Source of the DNA: Cupriavidus pampae
Lineage (GTDB): Bacteria > Pseudomonadota > Gammaproteobacteria > Burkholderiales > Burkholderiaceae
Length of the DNA stretch: 64,000 nucleotides
Reading direction: 5' to 3'
Assembly: GCF_914271485.1 (NCBI RefSeq)
Contig: NZ_CAJZAG010000001.1
Coordinates: 558,001 to 622,000, forward strand
The notes below the pieces were generated by a model. That model was not told the origin of the DNA. It saw only the letters and a program-made list of their open reading frames with translations, and ran no database searches. Each line of letters starts with the position of its first letter. Within the stretch, counting starts at the first letter, position 1. Both the position numbers and the translations under genes were made by a program. Of this stretch, positions 16,737 through 26,616 are shown in pieces.

Positions 16737-18709
16737 CACAGGCGTTGCTGGAGCTACGCGCGGTATCGCGTGCCTACCGGATGGCCTCGGACCGCGCCGA
16801 TGGCGCCGGAGGCTCTGCCTGGACTACGGCGCTGCATGCTATCGACCTCGATATCCGTGCGGGGGAGATGGTGGCGATCATCGGGCATTCGGGGTCCGGC
16901 AAGACCACGCTGCTCAACCTGCTTGGCTGTCTGGATCGGCCAACCGGCGGTACCTACCGGATTGGCGGACGCGACACGCGGTTGCTCGATGCCGATGCGC
17001 TGGCAGCGTTGCGCCGTGACACGTTCGGGTTCGTGTTCCAGCGTTACGACCTGCTGCCCGCACTCACGGCGCTCGAGAATGTCGAGATGCCAGCGGTGTA
17101 TGCGGGCGTGAAGGCCGATGTCCGGCGCGAGCGCGCATGCCATCTGCTCAGGCGTTTCGGGCTCGGTCCGCGCCTCGGGCATTTTCCATCGCAGCTCTCG
17201 GGTGGGCAGCAGCAGCGGGTCAGCATCGCGCGCGCGCTGATCAATGGCGGCTCGGTGATCCTGGCCGATGAGCCCACCGGAGCGCTCGATCGCGCGAGCC
17301 ATGAGGAAGTGCTCGCGCATCTGCGCGCGTTGCATCGCGAGGGGCATACGATCGTCATCGTGACGCATGACCCCGCGGTGGCCGCGGTGGCCGAGCGTGT
17401 GGTGGAGCTCCGCGATGGCCGGGTGGTGAGCGACCGTCGTGTGACGGGCGAACGCGCAACCGGTAGTGCGCGCGTCGAGGCGTCGCGACCCGCGCGTGGC
17501 GATGCCGCGGCTGCGCTGCAGCGCCTGCGTGTCTCGCTGGCCATGGCATGGCGCGCGATGCTCAGTCACCGCCTGCGCGCGGTACTGACGATGCTCGGCA
17601 TCGTCATGGGCATTGCCGCGGTGATCCTCGTTACGGGTCTCGGCGAGGGAGCCAAGCGGCGTGTGGTGGATGACCTGCGCGCGTTCGGCGCGCATACCGT
17701 GGATGTCTATCCCGGCAAGGACTGGAACGACGATGACGCGGCCGGGCGCCGCGCGCTCGGCGAGTCCGATCTGCCACTGCTTGCGATACAGCCCTACACT
17801 GACAGTATCAGTCCCGTTGTCGCGGGCTCGGCCGCGGTACGCGTCGGCAGCCGCACCGTGCGCGTCACGTTGAGCGGTGTGGGCGCGCAATACTTCCGGG
17901 CCTCGGGCGCGGCGATGTCGGCCGGTACTGCGTTCTCCGCCAGCGACGTGTTCCGGCAGGCGCAGGTCATCATCATCGATGCCACGCTTGCCAGGCGCCT
18001 GTTTGGTCCGGAGCGCGATCCGATCGGCGAGACCGTGCTGGTGGATCAGGTGCCCTGCCGCGTGATTGGCGTGGCGCGGACGCGCAAGGCACTGTTTGCG
18101 CCAGAACCCGCGCCGGAGGCCTGGTTGCCGTACACGACCCAGATGTACCGCTTCCAGGCGCGCGACTATTTCGATGCCATCAAGATCCGACTGAAGCCTG
18201 GGCAGGGCGCATGGCCGCCGCGCGATCTGGAACGCATACTGACGCGGTTGCACGGGCGCAAGGATTTCTTCGTCATGGTGAGCGACCATTTCGTGAAAAA
18301 GGTCGAGGCGACCGCGCGCACGCTGACGCTGCTGGTATCGGGGGTGGCGGTGATCGCGCTGGTCGTGGGTGGCGTCGGTGTGATGAACATCATGCTCGTG
18401 GCCGTGAGCGAGCGCACGCGCGAAATCGGTATTCGCATGGCGCTCGGCGCGCGACGGTCCGATATCCAGCAGCAGTTCCTGATCGAGGCGGTGCTGCTAT
18501 GCATGACCGGCGCACTTGCGGGCGTGGCCTTCGCGTGGTGCGTGGGCATGGTCATCGGGTGGATGCAGAGCGAGATCTCGATGGTGTTTTCGCCGTGGGC
18601 GATTGCCGGTGCCTGCGGCACCGCGATTGCCGTCGGTATCGGCTTTGGCTACGTGCCCGCGCGCAATGCGGCGCGGCTGGTGCCCGTCGTGGCGCTGGCT
18701 CGGGGCTGA
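16733..18709 (+). CDS. MacB-type ABC transporter (ATPase-permease fusion)
   Basis: A 658-residue protein with an N-terminal ATPase (Walker A GHSGSGKTT near 51, LSGGQQQR near 156, LADEPTGALD near 176), then one membrane helix (about 283-303), a large periplasmic domain and three C-terminal helices with the FtsX-like E-R-T-R-E-I-G-I-R-M motif. This is the MacB layout. Such pumps drive substrates from the periplasm through a TolC-like channel, and relatives export peptides, lipopeptides or macrolides. The start is a GTG overlapping the adaptor stop by four bases. Confidence 0.9.
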   Translation: MTQALLELRAVSRAYRMASDRADGAGGSAWTTALHAIDLDIRAGEMVAIIGHSGSGKTTLLNLLGCLDRPTGGTYRIGGRDTRLLDADALAALRRDTFGFVFQRYDLLPALTALENVEMPAVYAGVKADVRRERACHLLRRFGLGPRLGHFPSQLSGGQQQRVSIARALINGGSVILADEPTGALDRASHEEVLAHLRALHREGHTIVIVTHDPAVAAVAERVVELRDGRVVSDRRVTGERATGSARVEASRPARGDAAAALQRLRVSLAMAWRAMLSHRLRAVLTMLGIVMGIAAVILVTGLGEGAKRRVVDDLRAFGAHTVDVYPGKDWNDDDAAGRRALGESDLPLLAIQPYTDSISPVVAGSAAVRVGSRTVRVTLSGVGAQYFRASGAAMSAGTAFSASDVFRQAQVIIIDATLARRLFGPERDPIGETVLVDQVPCRVIGVARTRKALFAPEPAPEAWLPYTTQMYRFQARDYFDAIKIRLKPGQGAWPPRDLERILTRLHGRKDFFVMVSDHFVKKVEATARTLTLLVSGVAVIALVVGGVGVMNIMLVAVSERTREIGIRMALGARRSDIQQQFLIEAVLLCMTGALAGVAFAWCVGMVIGWMQSEISMVFSPWAIAGACGTAIAVGIGFGYVPARNAARLVPVVALARG

Positions 18710-18713
18710 GACG

Positions 18714-20087
18714 ATGCGTTCCCTAGCGTATTCGACCTGGTTGGCGCTGCCCCTCGCGCTGTCGTGCGCGGCCTGCGGCAGCCTGCTGCGCACGCCATAC
18801 GAACCGCCGGCGTCCATGCTGCCGCCGGCATGGGAGGCGCCGGTGCCGGCCGGCGCCACGCTGGCCACGCCTGATGCACAGTGGTGGCGCGCGTTCGGCG
18901 ATGCACGGCTGGACGCGCTGATCGCGCTGGCGCTCGCGCGCAATGCGGATCTGGCGCTGGCCGGCCTGCGCATGTACCGCGCGCGCCTGGAGGCGGGCGC
19001 CGAGGATGCGCGCGACATGCCGTCTCTCGATCTGCGGACCGGCGCCAGTACCAAACGCAACCTCAAACACGGTGGCTCGAGTGTGCGCGGCTATGAAGCC
19101 GGGCTGGCGCTGAGCTACGACGTGGATCTGTGGGGCAAGCTCGCCCGCACGCAGGAAGCCGCGGCGTGGCGCGCGGCCGCGAGCGCGTTCGATCTGCGGG
19201 CGACGCGGCTGGCGCTGATCGGTGAGGTGGCGACGTTGTACTGGAGCGTTGCCGAGTTGAATGCGCGCATCGCGCTCGCGCAGGCGGACCTCGTGGATGC
19301 GGAGCGTGTGCAGGCGCTGGTGACCGCGCGCCGACACGCGGGCGCTGGTTCGGCGCTGGAAGTCGCGCTGGCGGAGCGCGATAAGGCAACGAACGCGGCG
19401 GCGCTCGAGCGCCATCTCCAGCAGCGCGACAGCCAGCGCCTGTCGCTGGGCAAGCTACTGGCGGAGCCGGTGCCGGCGGAGGCGGCCGCAGCCTATGCAT
19501 TGCCGGCGGCCGATCTGCCGGAACTCGCGCCGGGTTTGCCTGCCACGGTGCTGGCGCGGCGCCCCGACGTCGCCGCCGCGGAGGCGCGCATACGCGCCAC
19601 GCTGAATCTCTATGACGCCAGCATCGCGGATTTCTATCCGAAGCTGACGCTCACCGCCGATGCCACCGGCCGCAGCAGCGATCTGGGTCAGCTGTTCTCG
19701 AATCCGCTCGGGACGCTTGGCGGTGGCCTTGTGATGCCTTTGCTGAAATGGCAGGCGCTGCAGTTGTCGTCCGAGATCGCGCGCGTCAACCACGACGAAA
19801 GTGTCACGACGTACGGGAAGACGCTGTATGCAGCGCTGGTGGAGGTGAACCAGGCGCTGGTGGAGCGCGATAGCCTCGGGCGCGAAGCCGGCCAGATGAG
19901 GGCCGCGCAGGACGCGGCCACGCGCGCGGAGGCGCTGAGCCTGGCGCGCTACGTGGCGGGCAAGGGGACGTTACGCGCGGCGCTGGAGGATAGCCGCGCG
20001 CGCCGTGCGGCGAGTGCGGCGGTGCTGACCACCCGTGTAAATCAATTGCGCGCGCAGATGACGCTGTTCCGCGCGCTGGGCGGCTGA
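18714..20087 (+). CDS. NodT/TolC-family outer-membrane efflux lipoprotein
   Basis: A 457-residue outer-membrane channel subunit. The N-terminal signal ends in a lipobox-like stretch (LALSC-AAC), then T-P-D-A-x-W-W and two OEP repeats rich in long amphipathic helices, including the R-R-P-D-V-x-x-A-E motif near residue 280. It starts four bases after the macB-like gene, so it completes a three-part pump encoded next to the C39 exporter. Confidence 0.9.
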   Translation: MRSLAYSTWLALPLALSCAACGSLLRTPYEPPASMLPPAWEAPVPAGATLATPDAQWWRAFGDARLDALIALALARNADLALAGLRMYRARLEAGAEDARDMPSLDLRTGASTKRNLKHGGSSVRGYEAGLALSYDVDLWGKLARTQEAAAWRAAASAFDLRATRLALIGEVATLYWSVAELNARIALAQADLVDAERVQALVTARRHAGAGSALEVALAERDKATNAAALERHLQQRDSQRLSLGKLLAEPVPAEAAAAYALPAADLPELAPGLPATVLARRPDVAAAEARIRATLNLYDASIADFYPKLTLTADATGRSSDLGQLFSNPLGTLGGGLVMPLLKWQALQLSSEIARVNHDESVTTYGKTLYAALVEVNQALVERDSLGREAGQMRAAQDAATRAEALSLARYVAGKGTLRAALEDSRARRAASAAVLTTRVNQLRAQMTLFRALGG

Positions 20088-20098
20088 GCGACGTCCGG

Positions 20099-20731
20099 TC
20101 AGCTGTTGCGCGAGAGCGCCAGGCGCAGCAGGTCCGCCACCGTGTTCACGTTCAGCTTTTCCATGATGTTGGCGCGGTGCGCCTCCACCGTCTTGATGGA
20201 AATGCCCAGATCGTCGGCGATCTGCTTGTTGAGGCGGCCGGCGACGATGCGCTCGAGCACCTGCTGCTCGCGCGTGGTCAGCTTGCCCAGCAGATCCTTG
20301 GCCGCGCGCTGCTCGCGGGCGGCCGAATGGTCGGTGCGCGCCTTCGTCAGCATGCGTTCCACCAGCGCGCGCAGTTCGGATTCATCGAACGGTTTCTCGA
20401 TGAAATCGACGGCGCCGCGCTTCATCGTGGATACCGCCAGCGGCACGTCGCCGTGGCCGGTGATGAAGACGATCGGAATGTCGATGCCCTCGGCCAGCAT
20501 GCGCTCCTGCAGTTCCGGGCCGCTCATGCCCGGCATGCGCACGTCGAGGATCAGGCACGAGACGTGTCCGGAATCATAGGCCGAGAGGAATTGTTCGGCA
20601 CTGTTGAAACTGCGAACCTGATAGCCATTGCCTTCGAGTAGCCAGGTCAGGGAGTCGCGCATCGCTTCGTCGTCATCGACGATGAATACGGTCTCGCCAC
20701 GATGAGGCGTTGGGGAAGGCGTTGCTGTCAT
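20099..20731 (-). CDS. FixJ-like response regulator
   Basis: A 210-residue two-domain regulator. The receiver domain has the acidic pocket D19-D20, phospho-acceptor D63, T91 and K113. The output domain is a LuxR/FixJ helix-turn-helix (about 145-190, LTTREQQVL then KQIADDLGISIKTVEAHR). The ATG at 20731 is chosen because AGGAGA lies six bases upstream. It is 103 bases downstream of the sensor kinase gene and convergent with the outer-membrane factor gene, with only 11 bases between the stops. Confidence 0.92.
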   Translation of the reverse strand: MTATPSPTPHRGETVFIVDDDEAMRDSLTWLLEGNGYQVRSFNSAEQFLSAYDSGHVSCLILDVRMPGMSGPELQERMLAEGIDIPIVFITGHGDVPLAVSTMKRGAVDFIEKPFDESELRALVERMLTKARTDHSAAREQRAAKDLLGKLTTREQQVLERIVAGRLNKQIADDLGISIKTVEAHRANIMEKLNVNTVADLLRLALSRNS

Positions 20732-20834
20732 GAGGTCTCCTGGCAAGGGTCGTTTGGAGCGAAGTGTAACCGCACTGTAAGGTTGCGCGATAGCCGTATA
20801 GCGAACTGGTTGTCGCCCAATGAGCACGTCGTGA

Positions 20835-23423
20835 TTATTGCTCACTTGGCGCCGTGTGGATCGGCAGCGTGATCTTGAAGGTGCAGCCGATGCCGTCCGG
20901 GTTGTTTTCCACCCAGAGCCGACCCTGATGGGATTCGATGATCGAGCGGCAGATATTGAGGCCCATGCCCATGCCGTCCGACTTGGTGCTGAAGAACGGT
21001 TCGAACAGCCGCTCCTTGGTCGCCTCGTCCACGCCCGGGCCCTGGTCGATCACGTCGATGCAGCAGCACTGGCCGAATTCCATCGGTTCCACGCGTGCGT
21101 GCAGGCGCACCACGCCGGCCGCGCGCATGGCCGGCAGTTCGGCCATCGCTTCCACCGCGTTCTTCAGCAGGTTCACCAGCACCTGCTCGATCAGCACCGG
21201 ATCCACATACAACAGCAGCGGCGGGGCGGGCAGGCGCGTGAGGATGGTCGCGCGGCGGCGCGTGGCCTCGAGGTCGGCCAGGCCCACGGCGTCGGCGACG
21301 ATGTCGTGCAGCGACGCCTCGCGCCGCTGGGGCTGGCTGCGCTTCACGAAGCCGCGGATGCGGCTGATGATCGTGCCGGCGCGCACGGCCTGCGCCGAGG
21401 TCTTCTCGAGCACCGGAATCAGGTCTTCGGGCGTGCTGCGGCCCGAATGGAGCCGCGCCACGGCGCCCATGCAGTAGTTGTTGATGGCCGCGAGCGGCTG
21501 GTTGAGCTCGTGCGCGAGCGACGACGCCATCTCGCCCATGGTGGTCAGGCGGCTGGTGAACTGCAGCCGTTCCTCGTGCTGGCGCGCCATTTCCTCGGCG
21601 GCCTTGCGCATGGTGATGTCGGTGGCGATCTGCATCTGCGCGAGGTGGCCGTCCACCCACTGGATATAGCGGCGCCGCACTTCGAACCACTTCTGCATGT
21701 CCGGCACGAAGACTTCGCGCGCGTCGGACGCGTACGGCATGAGCTCGGACGCGGGCAGGCCGGCATACGCATCGACGTAGTCGGTGCTGTCGCTGGACAT
21801 CTGCTCCTTGTCGAAGTCATCGCCGGCCAGCTTCAGGTGGCCCTCCGCCTCCCAGCCGAACAGCTGGCGGTAGTAGCGGTTGGCGAACAGCAGCTCGGCC
21901 TTGTCGGTGGCCAGCACCGATACCGCGGCGTCCAGGCTCTCCAACACCGTGGTGAAGCGGTCATGCGCGGCCGCGAGCTCTTCGCGCGCGCGCTTGGGCT
22001 CGGTGATGTCCGTCATCGAACTCATCCAGCCCGTGTGACGGCCGCGGCTGTCGACCAGCGGCGACACGTACATACGTGCGAAGAAGCTGCTGCCATCGCG
22101 GCGCATCACGCGCATCTCGTAGCCGGTGGCGGGGGACTTGCCCTGCAGCGTCAGGTCGATCTGCTTCTGCATCTCCTGCTGATCGTTCGGCGGCCAGTAA
22201 GGGAAGGGCGGCATGCGGCCGACCAGATCGTTCTCCTGCCAGCCGGTCATGCGGCAGAACGCCGGATTGACGTAGGTGATGCGGCCATTGAGGTCGAGCG
22301 CGCGCAGGCCGATCAGCATCGAGTTTTCCATCGCGCGCCGGAACGACGTTTCGGCCAGCAGCGCGCGCTGCGCCTCGGAGCGGCGACTGGTATGGCGCCA
22401 CATGCTCCACAGGCTCCACAGCAGGAAGCAGGACAGCCCCACCACGAGCCACAGCAACATGTTGTTGGGCAGGTTGGACGGGGGCGGATAGGCATCCGCG
22501 CGCAGCGAGAGCGAGTGGCCGGGCGGGTCGAGCAGGACTTCGTACGACAGTGCATTGCCGGGCACCGGCCGCACCGAGGTGCTCGCGCGTGTCTGATTGT
22601 TCTTGTCGATCAGCGAGAAGCGGTAGCGCTCGGTCAACTCGGGCGGCAGCAGATGGGTCAGGATGCCATTGATCGAATACATCGCGCCGAGCGTGCCGAG
22701 GAACTCGTTATCGCGCACGATCGGCACTTCCATCAGCATGAAGCTGTCGCCGCGGTCGTTGATGAGCGGGCGCGAGTAGACCACGCGCTGGGTCTCGCGC
22801 GCGGCGTCGAAAGTGTCCAGCACTTCAGGCTCGAGCGGGTGATCCTGCGTCTCGCGCAGGCGGCTCGCGAACTCCGACGTCGACGGCAGCGACCAGCGTC
22901 CGCGCCGCGTGGCGTCGAGCCAGTTGATAAAGACGATCTCGGGGTTCTCGCGCAGGATCTCCTGCGCGGCGGTGCGATAGGCCCCCTGGTCGAGCTGCGC
23001 GGCGGCGATATCGCGCGCCAGCGAGGCCAGCTGGTCCTGATTGCTCAGCAGCGACAGCCGCACGCGCTGCTGCGCCCAGGCGGCGTCCCGATAGAGCGCG
23101 TCGCGTTGCTGCTGGCGCTCGGTCTCGTGCAGGGACCACAGGATGACGCCCATGGCCACCGTGAACAGCACGATCGCCACCAGCGGGATGAACATGAACC
23201 AGCTGGTCGCGACGAGATTGCGCCAGCGCAGCCACCACAGGCCGCGCGGCGCGCCGGCATACGGTCCATTGGGGCCATCCGGCACGTCGTGCGCGGCGTG
23301 GACTTCATGGACCTCCGCGTGCGCGGCATGTGACGCATCACCACCGGGGCGGGCAGTATCGGCGGCAGAAGGCGGGAGCATCGCGGCGCGCAGGCCAGAG
23401 AGGAGTCGTTCGAAGAACTGCAT
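20835..23423 (-). CDS. FixL/DctB-like hybrid PAS sensor histidine kinase
   Basis: About 862 residues. A membrane helix near 80-105 (TSWFMFIPLVAIVLF) and a second near 320 flank a periplasmic sensor domain. Two PAS domains follow, then HisKA with the phospho-acceptor His638 in AHELNQPLAA, and an HATPase domain with N box LLKNAVEAM, DQGPG and GMGMGLNI. The start is uncertain: ATG at 23423 is my choice, although it lacks a good ribosome site, and the frame stays open to 23579. It is probably co-transcribed with the FixJ-like regulator. The signal is unknown. Confidence 0.85.
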   Translation of the reverse strand: MQFFERLLSGLRAAMLPPSAADTARPGGDASHAAHAEVHEVHAAHDVPDGPNGPYAGAPRGLWWLRWRNLVATSWFMFIPLVAIVLFTVAMGVILWSLHETERQQQRDALYRDAAWAQQRVRLSLLSNQDQLASLARDIAAAQLDQGAYRTAAQEILRENPEIVFINWLDATRRGRWSLPSTSEFASRLRETQDHPLEPEVLDTFDAARETQRVVYSRPLINDRGDSFMLMEVPIVRDNEFLGTLGAMYSINGILTHLLPPELTERYRFSLIDKNNQTRASTSVRPVPGNALSYEVLLDPPGHSLSLRADAYPPPSNLPNNMLLWLVVGLSCFLLWSLWSMWRHTSRRSEAQRALLAETSFRRAMENSMLIGLRALDLNGRITYVNPAFCRMTGWQENDLVGRMPPFPYWPPNDQQEMQKQIDLTLQGKSPATGYEMRVMRRDGSSFFARMYVSPLVDSRGRHTGWMSSMTDITEPKRAREELAAAHDRFTTVLESLDAAVSVLATDKAELLFANRYYRQLFGWEAEGHLKLAGDDFDKEQMSSDSTDYVDAYAGLPASELMPYASDAREVFVPDMQKWFEVRRRYIQWVDGHLAQMQIATDITMRKAAEEMARQHEERLQFTSRLTTMGEMASSLAHELNQPLAAINNYCMGAVARLHSGRSTPEDLIPVLEKTSAQAVRAGTIISRIRGFVKRSQPQRREASLHDIVADAVGLADLEATRRRATILTRLPAPPLLLYVDPVLIEQVLVNLLKNAVEAMAELPAMRAAGVVRLHARVEPMEFGQCCCIDVIDQGPGVDEATKERLFEPFFSTKSDGMGMGLNICRSIIESHQGRLWVENNPDGIGCTFKITLPIHTAPSEQ

Positions 23424-23771
23424 AGGGAGGCGGGACAACTGATGGCGCAGTGTAGCGGCAATATTGCGGTGCGTCGCTTGGGGAAACCATCTACCGAATG
23501 CAGCACTTCCCTCGGAAGTATCTGATTTGCCGGCAATTTCATGATGCGCCGCAATGCGGATTCTGGTGCACTGCGGCATTATTTCACATTATAAAAAACG
23601 AATCCGTAATCTGAAAATTTCGCTTGCAAGCCGCTCCTGTGCTTCCATAGAATCGCTTCGACCCAACAATGCGGGCGGTTTTCGAGCGCCTGCCGCACTC
23701 TGAACCACAACCCAGAGGCCGACCCCCCGCCTACCCGGCGGCGCGGGCAGGAATTCACCCAGGAGACAGTC
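23424..23771. other. Divergent control region between the kinase and aceE
   Basis: About 350 bases between two divergent genes. A possible rightward sigma-70 promoter is TTGCAA (23624-23629) with TAGAAT (23648-23653), spacing 18, about 118 bases before aceE. AT-rich sequence at 23580-23620 may hold regulator sites. I saw no clear PdhR-like palindrome. Confidence 0.4.
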
Positions 23772-26459
23772 ATGTCAGCCGTACCAGAGCAGATCCTCGG
23801 CGCCAGCAGCGCCAATGACGCAGACCCCCAGGAAACGCATGAATGGCTCGACGCCCTCCAGGGTGTCATCGCCGCCGAAGGTCCCGAACGCGCGGCCTTC
23901 CTGATCGAGAAACAGATCGAATACGCACGCGTGAACGGCGTGAACCAGCCGTTCCATGCGGAGACGCAATACATCAACACGATTCCGGTCGAGCTGCAGG
24001 CACGCATCCCTGGCGACCAGGACATCGAGCACCGCATCCGTTCGTACACGCGCTGGAACGCGATGGCGATGGTGCTGCGCGCGAACAAGCACACCAACGT
24101 CGGTGGCCACATTTCGTCGTTCGCTTCGGCCGCGACGCTCTATGACGTCGGCTACAACCACTTCTGGCGCGCTCCCACCGAAGAGCTCGGCGGCGACCTC
24201 GTATTCGTGCAGGGCCACTCGGCGCCTGGCGTGTACTCGCGCGCGTTCCTGCTGGGCCGCCTGACCACCGAACAGCTCGACAACTTCCGCCAGGAAGTGG
24301 ACGGCAAGGGCATTTCGTCGTACCCGCACCCGTGGCTGATGCCGGACTTCTGGCAGTTCCCGACCGTGTCGATGGGCCTTGGCCCGATCATGGCGATCTA
24401 CCAGGCCCGCTTCATGAAGTACCTGGACAGCCGTGGCCTGGCCAAGGCCGGCAACCGCAAGGTCTGGGCCTTCCTCGGCGACGGCGAGACTGACGAGCCG
24501 GAATCGCTCGGCGCGATCGGCATGGCCGGCCGCGAGCGTCTGGACAACCTCGTCTTCGTGATCAACTGCAACCTGCAGCGCCTGGACGGTCCGGTGCGCG
24601 GCAATGGCAAGATCATCCAGGAACTGGAGTCGGAATTCCGCGGCGCCGGCTGGAACGTGATCAAGGTGGTGTGGGGCAGCCGCTGGGACCAGCTGCTGGC
24701 CCGTGACACCAAGGGTCTGCTGATGAAGCGCATGATGGAATGCGTGGACGGCGAGTATCAGACCTTCAAGTCCAAGGACGGCGGCTACGTGCGCGAGCAC
24801 TTCTTCAACACGCCGGAACTGAAGGCCATGGTGGCCGACTGGACCGACGACGACATCTGGCGTCTGAACCGTGGCGGCCACGATCCGCACAAGGTGTACG
24901 CCGCCTACAAGGCCGCGAGCGACCACAAGGGGCAGCCGACGCTGATCCTGGCCAAGACCATCAAGGGCTATGGCATGGGCGACGCTGGCCAGGCCATGAA
25001 CGTGGCCCACCAGCAGAAGAAGATGCCGGTGGAGTCGATCCGCAAGTTCCGCGATCAGTTCCTGATTCCGGTGCCGGACGACCAGCTCGAGAAGGTGCCG
25101 TACCTGACGTTCGAGGAAGGTTCGAAGGAACTCGAATACATGCGTGCGCGCCGCATGGATCTCGGTGGCTATCTGCCGCAACGCCGCAAGCAGGCCGCGC
25201 CCCTGGCCGTGCCTGAGCTGAAGGCCTTCGAGGCGTTGCTCAAGGCCTCGGGCGAAGGCCGCGAAGTGTCCACCACGATGGCATTCGTGCGGATCCTGAA
25301 CACGCTGCTGAAGGACAAGCAGATCGGCAAGCATGTGGTGCCCATCGTGCCCGACGAGTCGCGCACGTTCGGCATGGAAGGCCTGTTCCGTCAGGTCGGC
25401 ATCTGGAACCAGCAAGGTCAGAAGTACGTCCCCGAGGACCATGACCAGCTGATGTTCTACAAGGAATCGGAAACCGGTCAGGTGCTGCAGGAAGGCATCA
25501 ACGAAGCCGGCGCGATGTGCGACTGGATCGCCGCCGCCACGTCGTACTCGACGCATGGCGTGCAGATGATTCCGTTCTACATCTACTACTCGATGTTCGG
25601 CATCCAGCGTATCGGCGACCTGTGCTGGGCCGCGGCCGACATGCGCTCGCGCGGCTTCCTGCTGGGCGGCACGTCGGGCCGTACCACGCTGAACGGCGAA
25701 GGCCTGCAGCACGAGGATGGTCACTCGCACGTGTTCCACGCCGCGATTCCGAACTGCATTTCGTACGACCCGACCTTCCAGTACGAACTGGCGGTGGTGA
25801 TGCAGGACGGCCTGCGCCGCATGTATGCCGAGCAGGAAGATGTCTATTACTACCTGACGGTGATGAACGAGAACTACGAGCACCCGGAAATGCCGGTGGG
25901 CGCGGAGGCCGACATCGTCAAGGGCATGTACCAGTTCCGCAAGGGCGTCGAGAACAGCAACGCGCCGCGCGTGCAACTGCTGGGCTCGGGCACGATCTTC
26001 CGCGAGGTAATCGCCGCCGCCGACCTGCTGAAGAAGGACTGGGGTGTGGAATCGGATCTGTGGGGTTGCCCGAGCTTCACCGAACTGGCCCGCGAAGGCC
26101 AGGACGTCGAGCGCTTCAACCTGCTGCACCCGACCGAGACGCCGCGCGAGTCGTTTGTCGCGCAGAAGCTCAAGGGCGTGCGTGGTCCGGTGATTGCCTC
26201 GACTGACTATGTGCGCGCGTTCGCCGAACAGATCCGTCCGTTCGTGCCGCGTCGCTACGTGGTGCTGGGCACCGACGGTTTCGGCCGCTCGGACACCCGC
26301 GAGAAGCTGCGCCACTTCTTCGAGGTGGACCGTCACTGGGTCACGCTGGCCGCGCTCAAGGCGCTGGCCGACGAAGGCGCGATTGGTCGCGAGAAGGTGG
26401 CCGAGGCCATCAAGAAGTACAACCTCGACCCGTCCAAGCCGAACCCGATGTCGGTCTGA
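23772..26459 (+). CDS. aceE: Pyruvate dehydrogenase E1 component (homodimeric)
   Basis: A 895-residue thiamine-diphosphate enzyme that decarboxylates pyruvate and passes the acetyl group to the lipoyl arms of AceF. The cofactor motif GDGETDEPES followed by the INCNLQRLDGP segment fits the homodimeric E1 class (E. coli AceE type) rather than alpha/beta E1. AGGAGA precedes the ATG. It heads the aceE, aceF, BPH-like gene, lpdA cluster, and 157 bases separate it from aceF. Confidence 0.98.
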   Translation: MSAVPEQILGASSANDADPQETHEWLDALQGVIAAEGPERAAFLIEKQIEYARVNGVNQPFHAETQYINTIPVELQARIPGDQDIEHRIRSYTRWNAMAMVLRANKHTNVGGHISSFASAATLYDVGYNHFWRAPTEELGGDLVFVQGHSAPGVYSRAFLLGRLTTEQLDNFRQEVDGKGISSYPHPWLMPDFWQFPTVSMGLGPIMAIYQARFMKYLDSRGLAKAGNRKVWAFLGDGETDEPESLGAIGMAGRERLDNLVFVINCNLQRLDGPVRGNGKIIQELESEFRGAGWNVIKVVWGSRWDQLLARDTKGLLMKRMMECVDGEYQTFKSKDGGYVREHFFNTPELKAMVADWTDDDIWRLNRGGHDPHKVYAAYKAASDHKGQPTLILAKTIKGYGMGDAGQAMNVAHQQKKMPVESIRKFRDQFLIPVPDDQLEKVPYLTFEEGSKELEYMRARRMDLGGYLPQRRKQAAPLAVPELKAFEALLKASGEGREVSTTMAFVRILNTLLKDKQIGKHVVPIVPDESRTFGMEGLFRQVGIWNQQGQKYVPEDHDQLMFYKESETGQVLQEGINEAGAMCDWIAAATSYSTHGVQMIPFYIYYSMFGIQRIGDLCWAAADMRSRGFLLGGTSGRTTLNGEGLQHEDGHSHVFHAAIPNCISYDPTFQYELAVVMQDGLRRMYAEQEDVYYYLTVMNENYEHPEMPVGAEADIVKGMYQFRKGVENSNAPRVQLLGSGTIFREVIAAADLLKKDWGVESDLWGCPSFTELAREGQDVERFNLLHPTETPRESFVAQKLKGVRGPVIASTDYVRAFAEQIRPFVPRRYVVLGTDGFGRSDTREKLRHFFEVDRHWVTLAALKALADEGAIGREKVAEAIKKYNLDPSKPNPMSV

Positions 26460-26616
26460 TATCCCGCACAACACGCCAAAACAACGCACGAACCCCCGCA
26501 GCGCGGCCCCGGCCGCCTTGCGGCGCGGCGACATGACAGATTCGCGCGGTGGGAGTAATCTCGCCCGCTACATCTGTCGTTTGTCGCACGTGCCGGCTGC
26601 CCAGGAGAGACACTGA

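Noticed and set aside
20838..23333. An 831-codon rightward frame opposite the sensor kinase gene
   Set aside because: It is the same type of antisense shadow: His/Arg-rich and low complexity, with all kinase motifs in the other strand.
23775..26534. A 919-codon open frame opposite aceE
   Set aside because: It is the antisense shadow of a GC-rich gene with strong codon bias. Its translation is His/Arg-rich and matches no family, while the sense frame is clearly AceE.
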